From WHSM01 sp050701635 (GTDB lineage: Bacteria; Actinomycetota; Actinomycetes; Mycobacteriales; Micromonosporaceae): a stretch of DNA of 15,052 nt. Made by a program: the position numbers and the translations under genes. Under the pieces are notes generated by a model. The model had not been told where the DNA came from, searched no databases, and worked only from the letters and a program-made list of their open reading frames with translations. This document shows, piece by piece, positions 1 through 6,794 of this stretch (position 1 is its first letter; every line of letters begins with the position of its first letter). The stretch lies in NCBI GenBank assembly GCA_050701635.1, contig JBOGDF010000109.1:1-15052 (forward strand). Reading direction: 5' to 3'.

Positions 1-28
1 CCTTCAAGTAGTCATGACTACTTGAAGG
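1..28. terminator. perfect 28-bp palindrome downstream of leuA
   Basis: The first 28 bases are two exactly complementary 14-base arms (left arm CCTTCAAGTAGTCA) with no spacer. The palindrome lies 34 bases past the leuA stop codon, so in a leuA transcript it would fold into a strong hairpin and could act as a terminator. No U-tract follows on either side, as is common in actinobacteria. The window edge cuts the context, so it could instead be an operator for a gene further left or a copy of a dispersed palindromic repeat. Confidence 0.6.
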
Positions 29-62
29 GCCCCATGATCTTGAGGGAGTGTGGTGCGGCCCC

Positions 63-1838
63 TCAGCTGCGGTTGACGGCGCTGGCGATGGCGCGCAGCG
101 AGGCGGTGAGGATGTTCGGGTCCACCCCGACGCCCCAGCGCACCTCGCCCGCGACGTCGCACTCCACGTACGCCGCCGCGGTGGCGTCGCCGCCGGCGGA
201 GAGCGCGTGTTCGGCGTAGTCCAGCACCCGTACCGGTACGTCCACAGTGGACAACGCGTGGACGAAGGCGTCGATCGGGCCGGTGCCGACACCGCTCACC
301 CGCCGGCTCTCGCCGTCCACCAGCACGTCCGCGGACACCTCGACCTTGCCGTCGACGGTCGCGGTCGAGTAGTTGTCGACCGTGAGCCGCCCGCCGTCGA
401 GGTATTCGCGCTGGAAGATCGCCCACATCGTCTCCGGCGACACCTCGCCGCCTTCGTCGTCGGTGTGCCGCTGCACCACACCGGAGAACTCGATCTGCAG
501 CCGCCGCGGCAGGTCCATCTGGTGTTCGGTCTTCATCACGTACGCCACGCCGCCCTTGCCGGACTGCGAGTTGACCCGGATGACGGCCTCGTAGCTGCGC
601 CCCACGTCGCGCGGGTCGATCGGCAGGTACGGCACGCCCCAGGCGTACTCGTCCACCGGCACTCCGGCGGCGGCCGCGTCCCGCGCCAGGAAGTCGAAGC
701 CCTTGTTGATCGCGTCCTGGTGCGAGCCGCTGAACGCGGTGTAGACCAGATCGCCCGCGTACGGGTGCCGCTCGGGCACCGGCAGCTGGTTGCAGTACTC
801 CACGGTGCGCCGGATCTCGTCGATGTTGGAGAAGTCGATCTGGGGGTCGACACCCTGGCTGAACAGGTTCAGCCCCAGCGTCACCAGGTCGACGTTGCCG
901 GTGCGCTCGCCGTTGCCGAACAGGCATCCCTCGATCCGGTCCGCCCCGGCCATCACCCCGAACTCGGCGGCCGCCACGGCGCACCCCCGGTCGTTGTGCG
1001 GGTGTACGGAGAGCACCATCGCCTCGCGCCGCGGCAGGTTGCGGTGCATCCACTCGATCGAGTCGGCGTACACGTTGGGGCTGGCCATCTCGACCGTCGC
1101 CGGCAGGTTGACGATCAGCTTGCGGTCGGCGGTCGGCTCGATCACGTCGGCGACCTTGCCGCACACTTCGGCGGCGTACTCCAGCTCGGTCCCGGTGTAC
1201 GACTCCGGCGAGTACTCGTAGTAGATCTCGGTGTCGGGCAGCTGTTCGGCGTACTTCAGGCACAGCCGGGCGGCGCTGGTCGCGATGTCGGTGATCCCGT
1301 CGCGGTCCATCCCGAAGACCACCCGGCGCTGTAGCACCGAGGTGGAGTTGTAGAAGTGCACGATCGCCTGCTTGGCGCCCCGGATCGCGTCGAACGTACG
1401 CGCGATCAGCGGCTCCCGGCACTGCACCAGCACCTGGATGATCACGTCGTCCGGGATCAGGTCGTCGGTGATCAGCTGCCGGATGAAGTCGAAGTCGGTC
1501 TGGCTCGCCGCCGGGAAACCGACCTCGATCTGCTTGTACCCCATCCGGGTCAGCAGGCCGAACATCCGGCGCTTGCGCTCCGGCGACATCGGGTCGATCA
1601 GCGCCTGGTTGCCGTCGCGCAGGTCCACGGCGCACCACTGCGGTGCCTTCTCGATCCGCTTGGTCGGCCAGGTGCGGTCCGGAAGATCAACAGAAAGTTG
1701 CCGGTGGTACGGCAGATACCGGCCGACCGGCATCCGGCTCTGAGTCTGGGTGGCGTACGGGTCAACGGCGACCAGGCCGGCCGAGTGGGCGGAGGCCGGG
1801 CTGGTGGTGGACGGGTCGGCCGGGTTCGGCTCCGACAC
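63..1838 (-). CDS. leuA: 2-isopropylmalate synthase
   Basis: This enzyme condenses acetyl-CoA with 2-oxoisovalerate, the first committed step of leucine synthesis, in the cytoplasm. Numbered from the chosen GTG, the DLRDGNQ motif is at residues 72-78, and its Arg and Asp are the catalytic base region and a metal ligand. HPHNDRG at 279-285 supplies the metal-binding histidines, and GNGERTGNVDL around 308-318 includes the metal-binding Asn. About 130 C-terminal residues form the leucine-sensing LeuA dimer domain, so feedback inhibition is expected. The length of 591 residues fits the long actinobacterial LeuA type. I prefer the GTG at 1838 because AAGGAG (1850-1845) lies 6 nt before it. The in-frame ATG at 1856 (six residues longer) has no RBS and is itself part of the RBS region. 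The gene stands alone and is preceded by a leucine-rich leader peptide. Confidence 0.93.
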   Translation of the reverse strand: MSEPNPADPSTTSPASAHSAGLVAVDPYATQTQSRMPVGRYLPYHRQLSVDLPDRTWPTKRIEKAPQWCAVDLRDGNQALIDPMSPERKRRMFGLLTRMGYKQIEVGFPAASQTDFDFIRQLITDDLIPDDVIIQVLVQCREPLIARTFDAIRGAKQAIVHFYNSTSVLQRRVVFGMDRDGITDIATSAARLCLKYAEQLPDTEIYYEYSPESYTGTELEYAAEVCGKVADVIEPTADRKLIVNLPATVEMASPNVYADSIEWMHRNLPRREAMVLSVHPHNDRGCAVAAAEFGVMAGADRIEGCLFGNGERTGNVDLVTLGLNLFSQGVDPQIDFSNIDEIRRTVEYCNQLPVPERHPYAGDLVYTAFSGSHQDAINKGFDFLARDAAAAGVPVDEYAWGVPYLPIDPRDVGRSYEAVIRVNSQSGKGGVAYVMKTEHQMDLPRRLQIEFSGVVQRHTDDEGGEVSPETMWAIFQREYLDGGRLTVDNYSTATVDGKVEVSADVLVDGESRRVSGVGTGPIDAFVHALSTVDVPVRVLDYAEHALSAGGDATAAAYVECDVAGEVRWGVGVDPNILTASLRAIASAVNRS

Positions 1839-1918
1839 GGGAGGCTCCTTCGTCATGGGCGCACGATCGTGGCTGGTGGAGAAACTGGGCTCGAAGGCTC
1901 AGCCGGCACGTCGCAACT

Positions 1919-1955
1919 CCGCGACGAGGTGCCGACCTAGAGGGCCTCGTCGCGG
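1919..1955 (-). promoter_or_regulatory. stem-loop inside the leuA leader
   Basis: The arms CCGCGACGAG and CTCGTCGCGG (10 bp, perfect) enclose a 17-nt loop that contains the leader peptide stop codon. The left arm overlaps leader codons 9-12. A ribosome translating to the end of the leader would melt this stem, while one stalled at the Leu codons would sit just upstream of it. No U-tract follows, which argues against a simple terminator and for a structural element of the leader switch. Confidence 0.7.
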
Positions 1956-1981
1956 CGACGAAGGAGCAGCGCCGTCCACAT
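1937..1981 (-). CDS. leuA leader peptide (MWTALLLRRRDEAL)
   Basis: This is a 14-codon reading frame, ATG to TAG, 98 nt upstream of the leuA GTG start. It encodes MWTALLLRRRDEAL, with three consecutive Leu codons (CTG CTC CTT) and a fourth Leu before the stop. A GGGG run about 7 nt upstream could serve as a weak RBS. The concentration of the pathway's end-product amino acid in a tiny ORF directly before the biosynthetic gene is the signature of leader-peptide control. The Leu codons also form the strand that pairs with the leuA ribosome-binding site. The peptide itself probably has no function once made. Confidence 0.75.
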   Translation of the reverse strand: MWTALLLRRRDEAL

Positions 1982-2081
1982 GACGTCCCCACGCTACGCG
2001 ACCGTGCCACTCCTGGGACCCCGGTCCCGCCATCCGAGACACGCGTCACGCCGACCCGTCCGCTCCCCGCCGAAACCCACC

Positions 2082-2162
2082 CCTCCACTTGGGGCCCCGG
2101 GTGGTCGTTCGAAAGCGGGCAAATAGGGCGCCACCACAACCACATGGGCCCCCAAGTGGAGG
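2082..2162. terminator. long imperfect inverted repeat, probable terminator of the lipoprotein gene
   Basis: The arms CCTCCACTTGGGG (2082-2094) and CCCCAAGTGGAGG (2150-2162) match perfectly over 13 bp. The pairing continues imperfectly inward (GGGTGGTCGT against ACAACCACAT) around a centre of roughly 30 nt. It begins 12 nt past the stop of the minus-strand lipoprotein gene and lies upstream of the leuA leader, so it fits a terminator shielding leuA from read-through. Its size and long loop would also fit a small dispersed repeat. Confidence 0.55.
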
Positions 2163-2174
2163 AGGGGGGTGCCG

Positions 2175-2915
2175 TTAGCGGGACTTGCTGGGGGAGGGGG
2201 TGGGTGAGGGTTTGGGGGGTGGGGGTGCGGTGCCGAGCGCGCGGCCGGCGGTGATCGGGCCGGGGAGCTTCACCGTGCCCGGCGGCTTGGCGGCGCCGCC
2301 GGAGATCACCAGGCTGAGACCGCCGAACCGGGCCCCGGTCAGTACGCCGTCGGCGTCGAAGCAGTAGATCCCGGCGTCCATCGGGGGCGCCAGCGCGGCG
2401 GCGTTCGGCTCCACGGAGAAGCAGTCGCCGCTCGACACCGAGAAGCTGGTGTCGGCCGCCACGGACAGCGCCGCCCGGGTGTCGGCGAGCACGTCCAGCC
2501 AGTCGGTGAACGGGTGCTGCACCCGTACGTCGTACGCCGCCGGCACCTTCCGCCCGGCGGCGATCTTGACGCAGCCGCGCGACGTGCACTGGAAGACGCC
2601 CTGTGCGGTCGCGGCGAGCGTGACGTCCTGGCGTCCGCCGTGCGCGCCACCCGGTACGCCGAACAGCCACCCGCCGTCGCTCGCCAGTGTCACGGTGACC
2701 GTACGATCCGGCTTCCCCTTCGCCCGCAGCGTGTACGTGGCCGCGTACCGCGCGTCCTTGGCGGCGGCGACCCGGGCGAGCAGCTCCTCCGCGGGGGTCT
2801 GCGGTGCGACTCCCGCGGACGACGGTGGCGCCGTGACCGGCGCCGATCCACCACATCCTGCGATCGCCAGCGCCAGCCCCATTGCCGCTGCGATCCCCAA
2901 CCCCCGACGTAACAC
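2175..2915 (-). CDS. secreted lipoprotein of unknown function
   Basis: This is a 246-residue protein. The N-terminus MLRRGLGIAAAMGLALAIAGC is a lipoprotein signal peptide: two Arg residues, a hydrophobic core, and a lipobox ending at Cys21, where lipidation and cleavage should occur. The mature part has a short Ala/Pro-rich spacer and a domain of about 170 residues with four Cys (in FQC, RGC, GDC and IYC contexts) that could form two disulfides outside the membrane. It ends in a Pro/Ser/Lys-rich tail (PPPPKPSPTPSPSKSR). I do not recognise the domain and assign no function. The start is GTG, and the second codon is TTA, a very rare codon in such genomes. The RBS is weak (GAG about 10 nt upstream). 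The gene is divergent from lysC, with a 150-bp shared upstream region. Confidence 0.8.
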   Translation of the reverse strand: MLRRGLGIAAAMGLALAIAGCGGSAPVTAPPSSAGVAPQTPAEELLARVAAAKDARYAATYTLRAKGKPDRTVTVTLASDGGWLFGVPGGAHGGRQDVTLAATAQGVFQCTSRGCVKIAAGRKVPAAYDVRVQHPFTDWLDVLADTRAALSVAADTSFSVSSGDCFSVEPNAAALAPPMDAGIYCFDADGVLTGARFGGLSLVISGGAAKPPGTVKLPGPITAGRALGTAPPPPKPSPTPSPSKSR

Positions 2916-2969
2916 CCGGTAATTCTCGCTGGCGGATCGCGCCGAGCTGCGGAAGGCTCGCCGTGGGGC

Positions 2970-3005
2970 AGGTCACGACCACGCCAGGTCACCAGAACGG
3001 GTGAC
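2970..3005. promoter_or_regulatory. cluster of GGTCAC half-sites between lipoprotein gene and lysC
   Basis: AGGTCAC occurs at 2970-2976 and again at 2986-2992. The second copy forms a dyad GTCACC-AGAACG-GGTGAC (2988-3005). Three copies of one half-site within 36 bp of a divergent intergenic region resemble a transcription-factor operator. No clear -35/-10 pair could be assigned for lysC here. The regulator is unknown, and chance is possible in GC-rich DNA. Confidence 0.35.
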
Positions 3006-3065
3006 AAACCGCCCCCGGTACCCTGGCCAACCAGAGCCGGCCGAATCGTCTAGCAAGGGAGCCTC

Positions 3066-4331
3066 GTGGCGCTCGTAGTCCAGAAGTACGGTGGCTCCTC
3101 AGTCGCGGATGCCGAGCGCATCAAGCGGGTCGCGGAGCGCATCGTGACCGCCCGCAAGTCCGGCCACGACGTGGTGGTGGCCGTCTCCGCGATGGGTGAC
3201 ACCACCGACGAGCTGCTCGATCTCGCCGGCCAGGTCAGCCCGCTGCCGCCCGGCCGGGAGCTGGACATGCTGCTCACCGCCGGCGAGCGGATCTCGATGG
3301 CGCTGCTCGCCATGGCGATCCACAACCTGGGGTACGAAGCGCGCTCGTACACCGGGTCGCAGGCCGGGATGATCACCACGTCCGTACACGGCAAGGCGCG
3401 GATCATCGACGTCACACCGGGGCGGATCCGCAGCGCGCTGGACGAGGGCGCGGTGGCGATCGTCGCCGGGTTCCAGGGCGTTTCCCGGGAAACCAAGGAG
3501 ATCACCACGCTCGGCCGGGGCGGTTCGGACACCACCGCCGTGGCGCTGGCCGCCGCGCTCAGCGCCGACGTGTGCGAGATCTACACCGACGTCGACGGCG
3601 TCTACACCGCCGACCCCCGGATCGTGCCCAACGCGCGGCGGATCGAAAAGATCACGTACGAGGAGATGCTCGAACTGGCCGCGTGCGGCGCCAAGATCCT
3701 GCACCTGCGCAGTGTGGAGTACGCCCGCCAGACCGGCCTTCCGCTGCACGTCCGCTCGTCGTACTCGAACAAGCCGGGCACCATCGTGGCCGGCTCGATG
3801 GAGGACCTTTCCGTGGAACAAGCAATGATCACCGGGGTCGCCCACGACCGCAGTGAAGCCAAGATCACGGTGCTCGGGGTGCCGGACGAGCCGGGCGAGG
3901 CCGCCCGGATCTTCCAGGCGGTCACCGACGCCGAGATCAACCTGGACATGATCGTGCAGAACATCTCGACGCACGGCTCTTCCCGTACCGACATCTCCTT
4001 CACGCTGCCGAAGTCCGACGGCGCCACAGCGATGGCCGCGTTGCAGAAGGTTAAGGAGAAGGTCGGGTTCGAGGGGTTGCTCTTTGACGACCACGTAGGC
4101 AAGGTGTCGTTGGTCGGCGCGGGTATGCGCTCTCACCCCGGGGTGGCGGCGAAGTTCTTCGCCGCGCTGGGTGAGGCCGGCGTCAACATCGAGATGATCT
4201 CCACCTCGGAGATCCGGATCTCGGTGGTGTGCCGAGACACCGACCTGGACGCCGCCGTACGCGCGATTCACGACGCGTTCGAGCTGGGCGGCGAAGAAGA
4301 AGCGATCGTGTACGCCGGGACCGGGAGGTAA
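3066..4331 (+). CDS. lysC: aspartokinase, alpha subunit (full length)
   Basis: This enzyme phosphorylates aspartate, the entry step to lysine, diaminopimelate, threonine and methionine. The 421 residues match the usual length of actinobacterial LysC. The N-terminal kinase domain shows KYGGSS at 7-12, TAGERIS at 71-77, GRGGSDTTA at 150-158 and YTDVDGVYTADPR at 173-185. The C-terminal part (about 265-421) carries the two ACT repeats that bind Lys and Thr in the concerted feedback-inhibited family. The GTG start has the RBS AAGGGAG (3055-3061) 4 nt upstream. An internal start at codon 250 gives a separate beta subunit. The stop lies 3 nt before asd, whose RBS overlaps the end of lysC, so the two form an operon. 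Confidence 0.96.
   Translation: MALVVQKYGGSSVADAERIKRVAERIVTARKSGHDVVVAVSAMGDTTDELLDLAGQVSPLPPGRELDMLLTAGERISMALLAMAIHNLGYEARSYTGSQAGMITTSVHGKARIIDVTPGRIRSALDEGAVAIVAGFQGVSRETKEITTLGRGGSDTTAVALAAALSADVCEIYTDVDGVYTADPRIVPNARRIEKITYEEMLELAACGAKILHLRSVEYARQTGLPLHVRSSYSNKPGTIVAGSMEDLSVEQAMITGVAHDRSEAKITVLGVPDEPGEAARIFQAVTDAEINLDMIVQNISTHGSSRTDISFTLPKSDGATAMAALQKVKEKVGFEGLLFDDHVGKVSLVGAGMRSHPGVAAKFFAALGEAGVNIEMISTSEIRISVVCRDTDLDAAVRAIHDAFELGGEEEAIVYAGTGR
3813..4331 (+). CDS. lysC: aspartokinase beta subunit from internal in-frame start
   Basis: Codon 250 of lysC is GTG and is preceded at 7 nt by GGAGGA (3800-3805), a better RBS than that of many genes in this window. Starting here gives a 172-residue protein (VEQAMITGVAHDRSEAK...) consisting of the ACT regulatory domains. 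In Corynebacterium glutamicum and relatives, lysC makes a beta subunit of this size from an in-frame internal start, and the enzyme is an alpha2beta2 complex. The position and RBS here agree with that arrangement; expression itself is inferred. An alternative ATG lies 12 nt further on, at 3825. Confidence 0.75.
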   Translation: MEQAMITGVAHDRSEAKITVLGVPDEPGEAARIFQAVTDAEINLDMIVQNISTHGSSRTDISFTLPKSDGATAMAALQKVKEKVGFEGLLFDDHVGKVSLVGAGMRSHPGVAAKFFAALGEAGVNIEMISTSEIRISVVCRDTDLDAAVRAIHDAFELGGEEEAIVYAGTGR

Positions 4332-4334
4332 ACC

Positions 4335-5411
4335 GTGGCAGCCAAGGCCGAGGCCAAGGCCAGCAAGCTCCCCACGCTCGCAGTGGTGGGCGCCACCGGC
4401 GCCGTGGGCACCGTGATGTGCGACCTGCTCTCCAGCCGGGAGAACATGTGGGGTGAGATCCGGCTGGTCGCCTCCGAGCGCTCGGCGGGCAAGCGGGTGA
4501 AGGTACGCGGCGAGCAGCTGGAGATCCAGTTGATCTCGCCCGAGGTGTTCGACGGCGTGGACATCGCGATGTTCGTCAGCACCGACGAGATCTCCCGGGA
4601 GTACGCGCCGATCGCCGCCGCGCGCGGCGCGGTCGCGGTCGACAACTCGCAGGTCTTCCGGATGGACCCGGACGTGCCGCTGGTGGTGCCGGAGATCAAC
4701 CCGGAGCAGGTACGCAACCGCCCCAAGGGGATCATCGCCAACGCCAACTGCACCACGCTGAGCATGATCGTCGCGGTCTTCCCGCTGCACCGGGAGTACG
4801 GGCTGCGCGAGCTGGTGGTCTCCTCGTACCAGGCGGCCTCGGGGGCGGGTCAGGTGGGCGCCGACGCGCTGCACGACCAGCTCGCCAAGGTGGCCGGCGA
4901 CCGCGCGATCGGCACCCGCCCCGGCGACATCCGGCAGGCGATCGGCGACGACACCGGCCCGTTCCCGGCGCCGCTGGCGATGAACGTGGTGCCGTGGGCC
5001 GGCTCGCTGAAGGACGACGGCTGGTCCAGCGAAGAGCTCAAGATCCGCAACGAGTCGCGGAAGATCCTCGGGCTGCCGGACCTGAAGGTGTCGGCGACCT
5101 GCGTACGGGTGCCGGTGGTGACCGGGCACTCGGTCGCCGTACACGCCATCTTCGGCAGCGAGGTGACCGCCGACGGGGCGCGCGGGGTGCTGCGGGGCGC
5201 GCCGGGCGTGATCCTGGTGGACGACCCGGCGGCGGGGGAGTTCCCGACCCCGGCGGACGCGGTCGGCACCGACCCGTGCTGGACCGGCCGGATCCGGCGC
5301 TCCCTGGACGACCCGCGCGCGCTTGACCTGTTCGTCTCCGGCGACAACCTGCGCAAGGGCGCGGCGCTGAACACCGTACAGATCGCGGAGCTGGTCAGCT
5401 CCGAGCTGTAG
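4335..5411 (+). CDS. asd: aspartate-semialdehyde dehydrogenase
   Basis: This enzyme reduces aspartyl-4-phosphate with NADPH to aspartate semialdehyde, the step directly after LysC. It has 358 residues. The Rossmann nucleotide-binding loop GATGAVG is at 19-25, the catalytic cysteine is Cys139 in NANCTT, and the active-site His265 is in VPVVTGHSVAVH. The substrate-binding region SYQAASGAG is at 164-172. The GTG start is preceded by GGGAGGT (4323-4329), which runs into the lysC stop codon. The 3-nt gap to lysC implies translational coupling in a lysC-asd operon. A strong hairpin follows about 75 nt downstream. Confidence 0.96.
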   Translation: MAAKAEAKASKLPTLAVVGATGAVGTVMCDLLSSRENMWGEIRLVASERSAGKRVKVRGEQLEIQLISPEVFDGVDIAMFVSTDEISREYAPIAAARGAVAVDNSQVFRMDPDVPLVVPEINPEQVRNRPKGIIANANCTTLSMIVAVFPLHREYGLRELVVSSYQAASGAGQVGADALHDQLAKVAGDRAIGTRPGDIRQAIGDDTGPFPAPLAMNVVPWAGSLKDDGWSSEELKIRNESRKILGLPDLKVSATCVRVPVVTGHSVAVHAIFGSEVTADGARGVLRGAPGVILVDDPAAGEFPTPADAVGTDPCWTGRIRRSLDDPRALDLFVSGDNLRKGAALNTVQIAELVSSEL

Positions 5412-5487
5412 CGGGTTGCTCGGGGCTGCCCGGCGGCGGCCCGGCGGCGGCCCCTCACAGGCGCGCGCCGCTTACCGAGGCGCACAA

Positions 5488-5518
5488 CGGCGGGCCAGGC
5501 ATGATGCCTGGCCCGCCG
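5488..5518. terminator. bidirectional terminator hairpin between asd and the protease gene
   Basis: The two 15-base arms (CGGCGGGCCAGGCAT and its exact complement) are separated by a single base, giving in practice a stem of about 12 bp with a 7-nt loop. It sits between the convergent ends of asd (stop at 5411) and the minus-strand protease gene (stop at 5545), so it can serve both. No U-tract is present. Confidence 0.8.
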
Positions 5519-5544
5519 CCTTGTGCTGTATGTGCGCTGTGGTG

Positions 5545-6645
5545 CTAGCGCTGCTTTTTGCCCCTGGTGCCGGTGCTGGCGGCGCCTGCGGCGGCGCACG
5601 CGGCGGCGGCGTCGACGATGCCGTAGCCGTACACCGGGCCGTACACGCCACGCGCCAGGCTGCCCGGCGTACGGGCGGTGGAGAGCAGTACGGAGTAGAT
5701 GTTCTCGAGGCTGCGACCCTGCGCGGCGAGCAGCGCCACCACGCCGGCCACGTGCGGTGTGGCCATCGACGTACCGGCGTACGCGTCGTAGTCCTTCTGG
5801 CCGCACGCGCTGGACCCGGTGCCCAGCGGGACCGGCGCCCACACGTCGTCGTCACACGCGATCAGGCCGGCGCCGCCGGGTGCGGCGACCACCTTCAGGT
5901 CGGGCTTGACGCCGTACTCGGAGTACCAGCTCTTCGCCTCGTTGCGGTCGGTCGCGGTCACGCAGATCGCGTCGTCGGTGAACGCCGGGTCGGAGCAGAG
6001 CGGCGTGGAGGTGTTGCCGGCGGCGGAGACGATCGCGGTGCCCTTGCCGACGGCGTACTCGATCGCCCGCGACATGTCGTCGGAGATGCCGACGATCGGC
6101 AGCACCTGGGTGCCGGCCAGGCCGCCCAGGCTCATGTTGATCACGTCGGCGCCGTGGTCGGCGGCCCACCGGATGCCGTTGGCGATCTCGGCGTAGCTAC
6201 CGCTGCCGGCTTCCAGCACCTTCACCGGCATGATCTTGGCGTTCGGCGCGACACCGGCGATCCCGGCGCCGTTTCCGGTGGCGGCGGCCGCGATGCCCGC
6301 CACGTGGCTGCCGTGGGTGTCCTCTTCGTTGCCGACGCCGTCGGGGCCCTTCCAGTCACCGTTGCCGCAGGGGACGGTGCCCTTGGGACAGGTGAACGTG
6401 GCACCCGGCACCGTCTTGCCGGCGAACTCGGGGTGCGCGAAGTCGATGCCGGTGTCCAGCACCGCGATCACGGCGCCGGTGCCGGTGCTCCTGGCCCAGG
6501 CCTGCTCGGCGTGGATCTGCTGCAGCCCCCACTGCTTGCCGTACAGCGGGTCGGTGGTGGCGGCGCTGGACGGTGTGGCGACCGCCGCCACCGCGGCGAC
6601 CGCGATCGCGGCGGCGGTGAGCGCCCGGGCTCGGGTAATCCGCAT
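5545..6645 (-). CDS. secreted S8 family (subtilisin-like) serine protease
   Basis: This is a 366-residue exported endopeptidase. The signal peptide is MRITRARA followed by an Ala-rich core, with likely cleavage after SSA near residue 28. The catalytic triad is clear: Asp64 in AVLDTGID, His111 in DTHGSHVAG and Ser293 in GTSMATPHVAG, with oxyanion-hole Asn211 in SAAGNT. The mature chain begins with TTDPLYGKQWGLQQI, which leads straight into the catalytic domain as in thermitase-type enzymes; no inhibitor_I9-like propeptide is seen. Seven Cys suggest disulfides. The ATG at 6645 is chosen because GGGGAGG lies 4 nt upstream; upstream in-frame starts lack an RBS and would bury the signal peptide. 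The protein ends with a short basic tail (GTRGKKQR). Confidence 0.92.
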   Translation of the reverse strand: MRITRARALTAAAIAVAAVAAVATPSSAATTDPLYGKQWGLQQIHAEQAWARSTGTGAVIAVLDTGIDFAHPEFAGKTVPGATFTCPKGTVPCGNGDWKGPDGVGNEEDTHGSHVAGIAAAATGNGAGIAGVAPNAKIMPVKVLEAGSGSYAEIANGIRWAADHGADVINMSLGGLAGTQVLPIVGISDDMSRAIEYAVGKGTAIVSAAGNTSTPLCSDPAFTDDAICVTATDRNEAKSWYSEYGVKPDLKVVAAPGGAGLIACDDDVWAPVPLGTGSSACGQKDYDAYAGTSMATPHVAGVVALLAAQGRSLENIYSVLLSTARTPGSLARGVYGPVYGYGIVDAAAACAAAGAASTGTRGKKQR

Positions 6646-6794
6646 ATGTCCTCCCCAGAGGTGATGCTTCGTACTCCCCTTCATCCCCTGGAAGCTGACC
6701 TGTGTTACCACGAGTTATCCGAAGCCTGGCGAAAACACCTTCACCGGGTACGACTGTCCCGATCCGACTACTCAGCGTGTCCGATCTGCTACCG

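Larger units (their letters stand above)
1844..1981 (-). promoter_or_regulatory. leuA leader RNA element (leader peptide plus SD-sequestering helix)
   Basis: In the minus-strand transcript, the segment GCUCCUUCGUC (1967-1957) covers the last base of the first Leu codon of the leader peptide and the next two Leu codons. It is perfectly complementary over 11 nt to GACGAAGGAGC (1854-1844), which contains the leuA Shine-Dalgarno AAGGAG. One base away, a second perfect 10-bp helix (1955-1946 with 1928-1919) is nested inside. Inferred model: a ribosome stalled on the Leu codons masks the anti-SD and frees leuA. With ample leucine it moves on to the stop codon, and the SD is then locked. Leucine-responsive leader elements have been proposed for actinobacterial leuA genes; I could not compare this structure with the published one. 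Confidence 0.75.

Noticed and set aside
1839..1856. ATG at 1856 as the leuA start
   Set aside because: It has no RBS upstream, whereas AAGGAG within these codons is correctly spaced for the GTG at 1838.
2015..2028. GGGACC-CC-GGTCCC palindrome upstream of the leuA leader
   Set aside because: It is short, with a 2-bp centre, and such GC palindromes are frequent by chance here; there is no link to a promoter.
3099..5144. 681-codon open frame on the minus strand opposite lysC-asd
   Set aside because: It is a shadow frame caused by high GC; lysC and asd on the other strand have full sets of family motifs.
5429..5455. GCCCGGCGGCG repeated in tandem after asd
   Set aside because: Two copies of low-complexity GC sequence in a short gap; it has no evident function beside the clear terminator at 5488.
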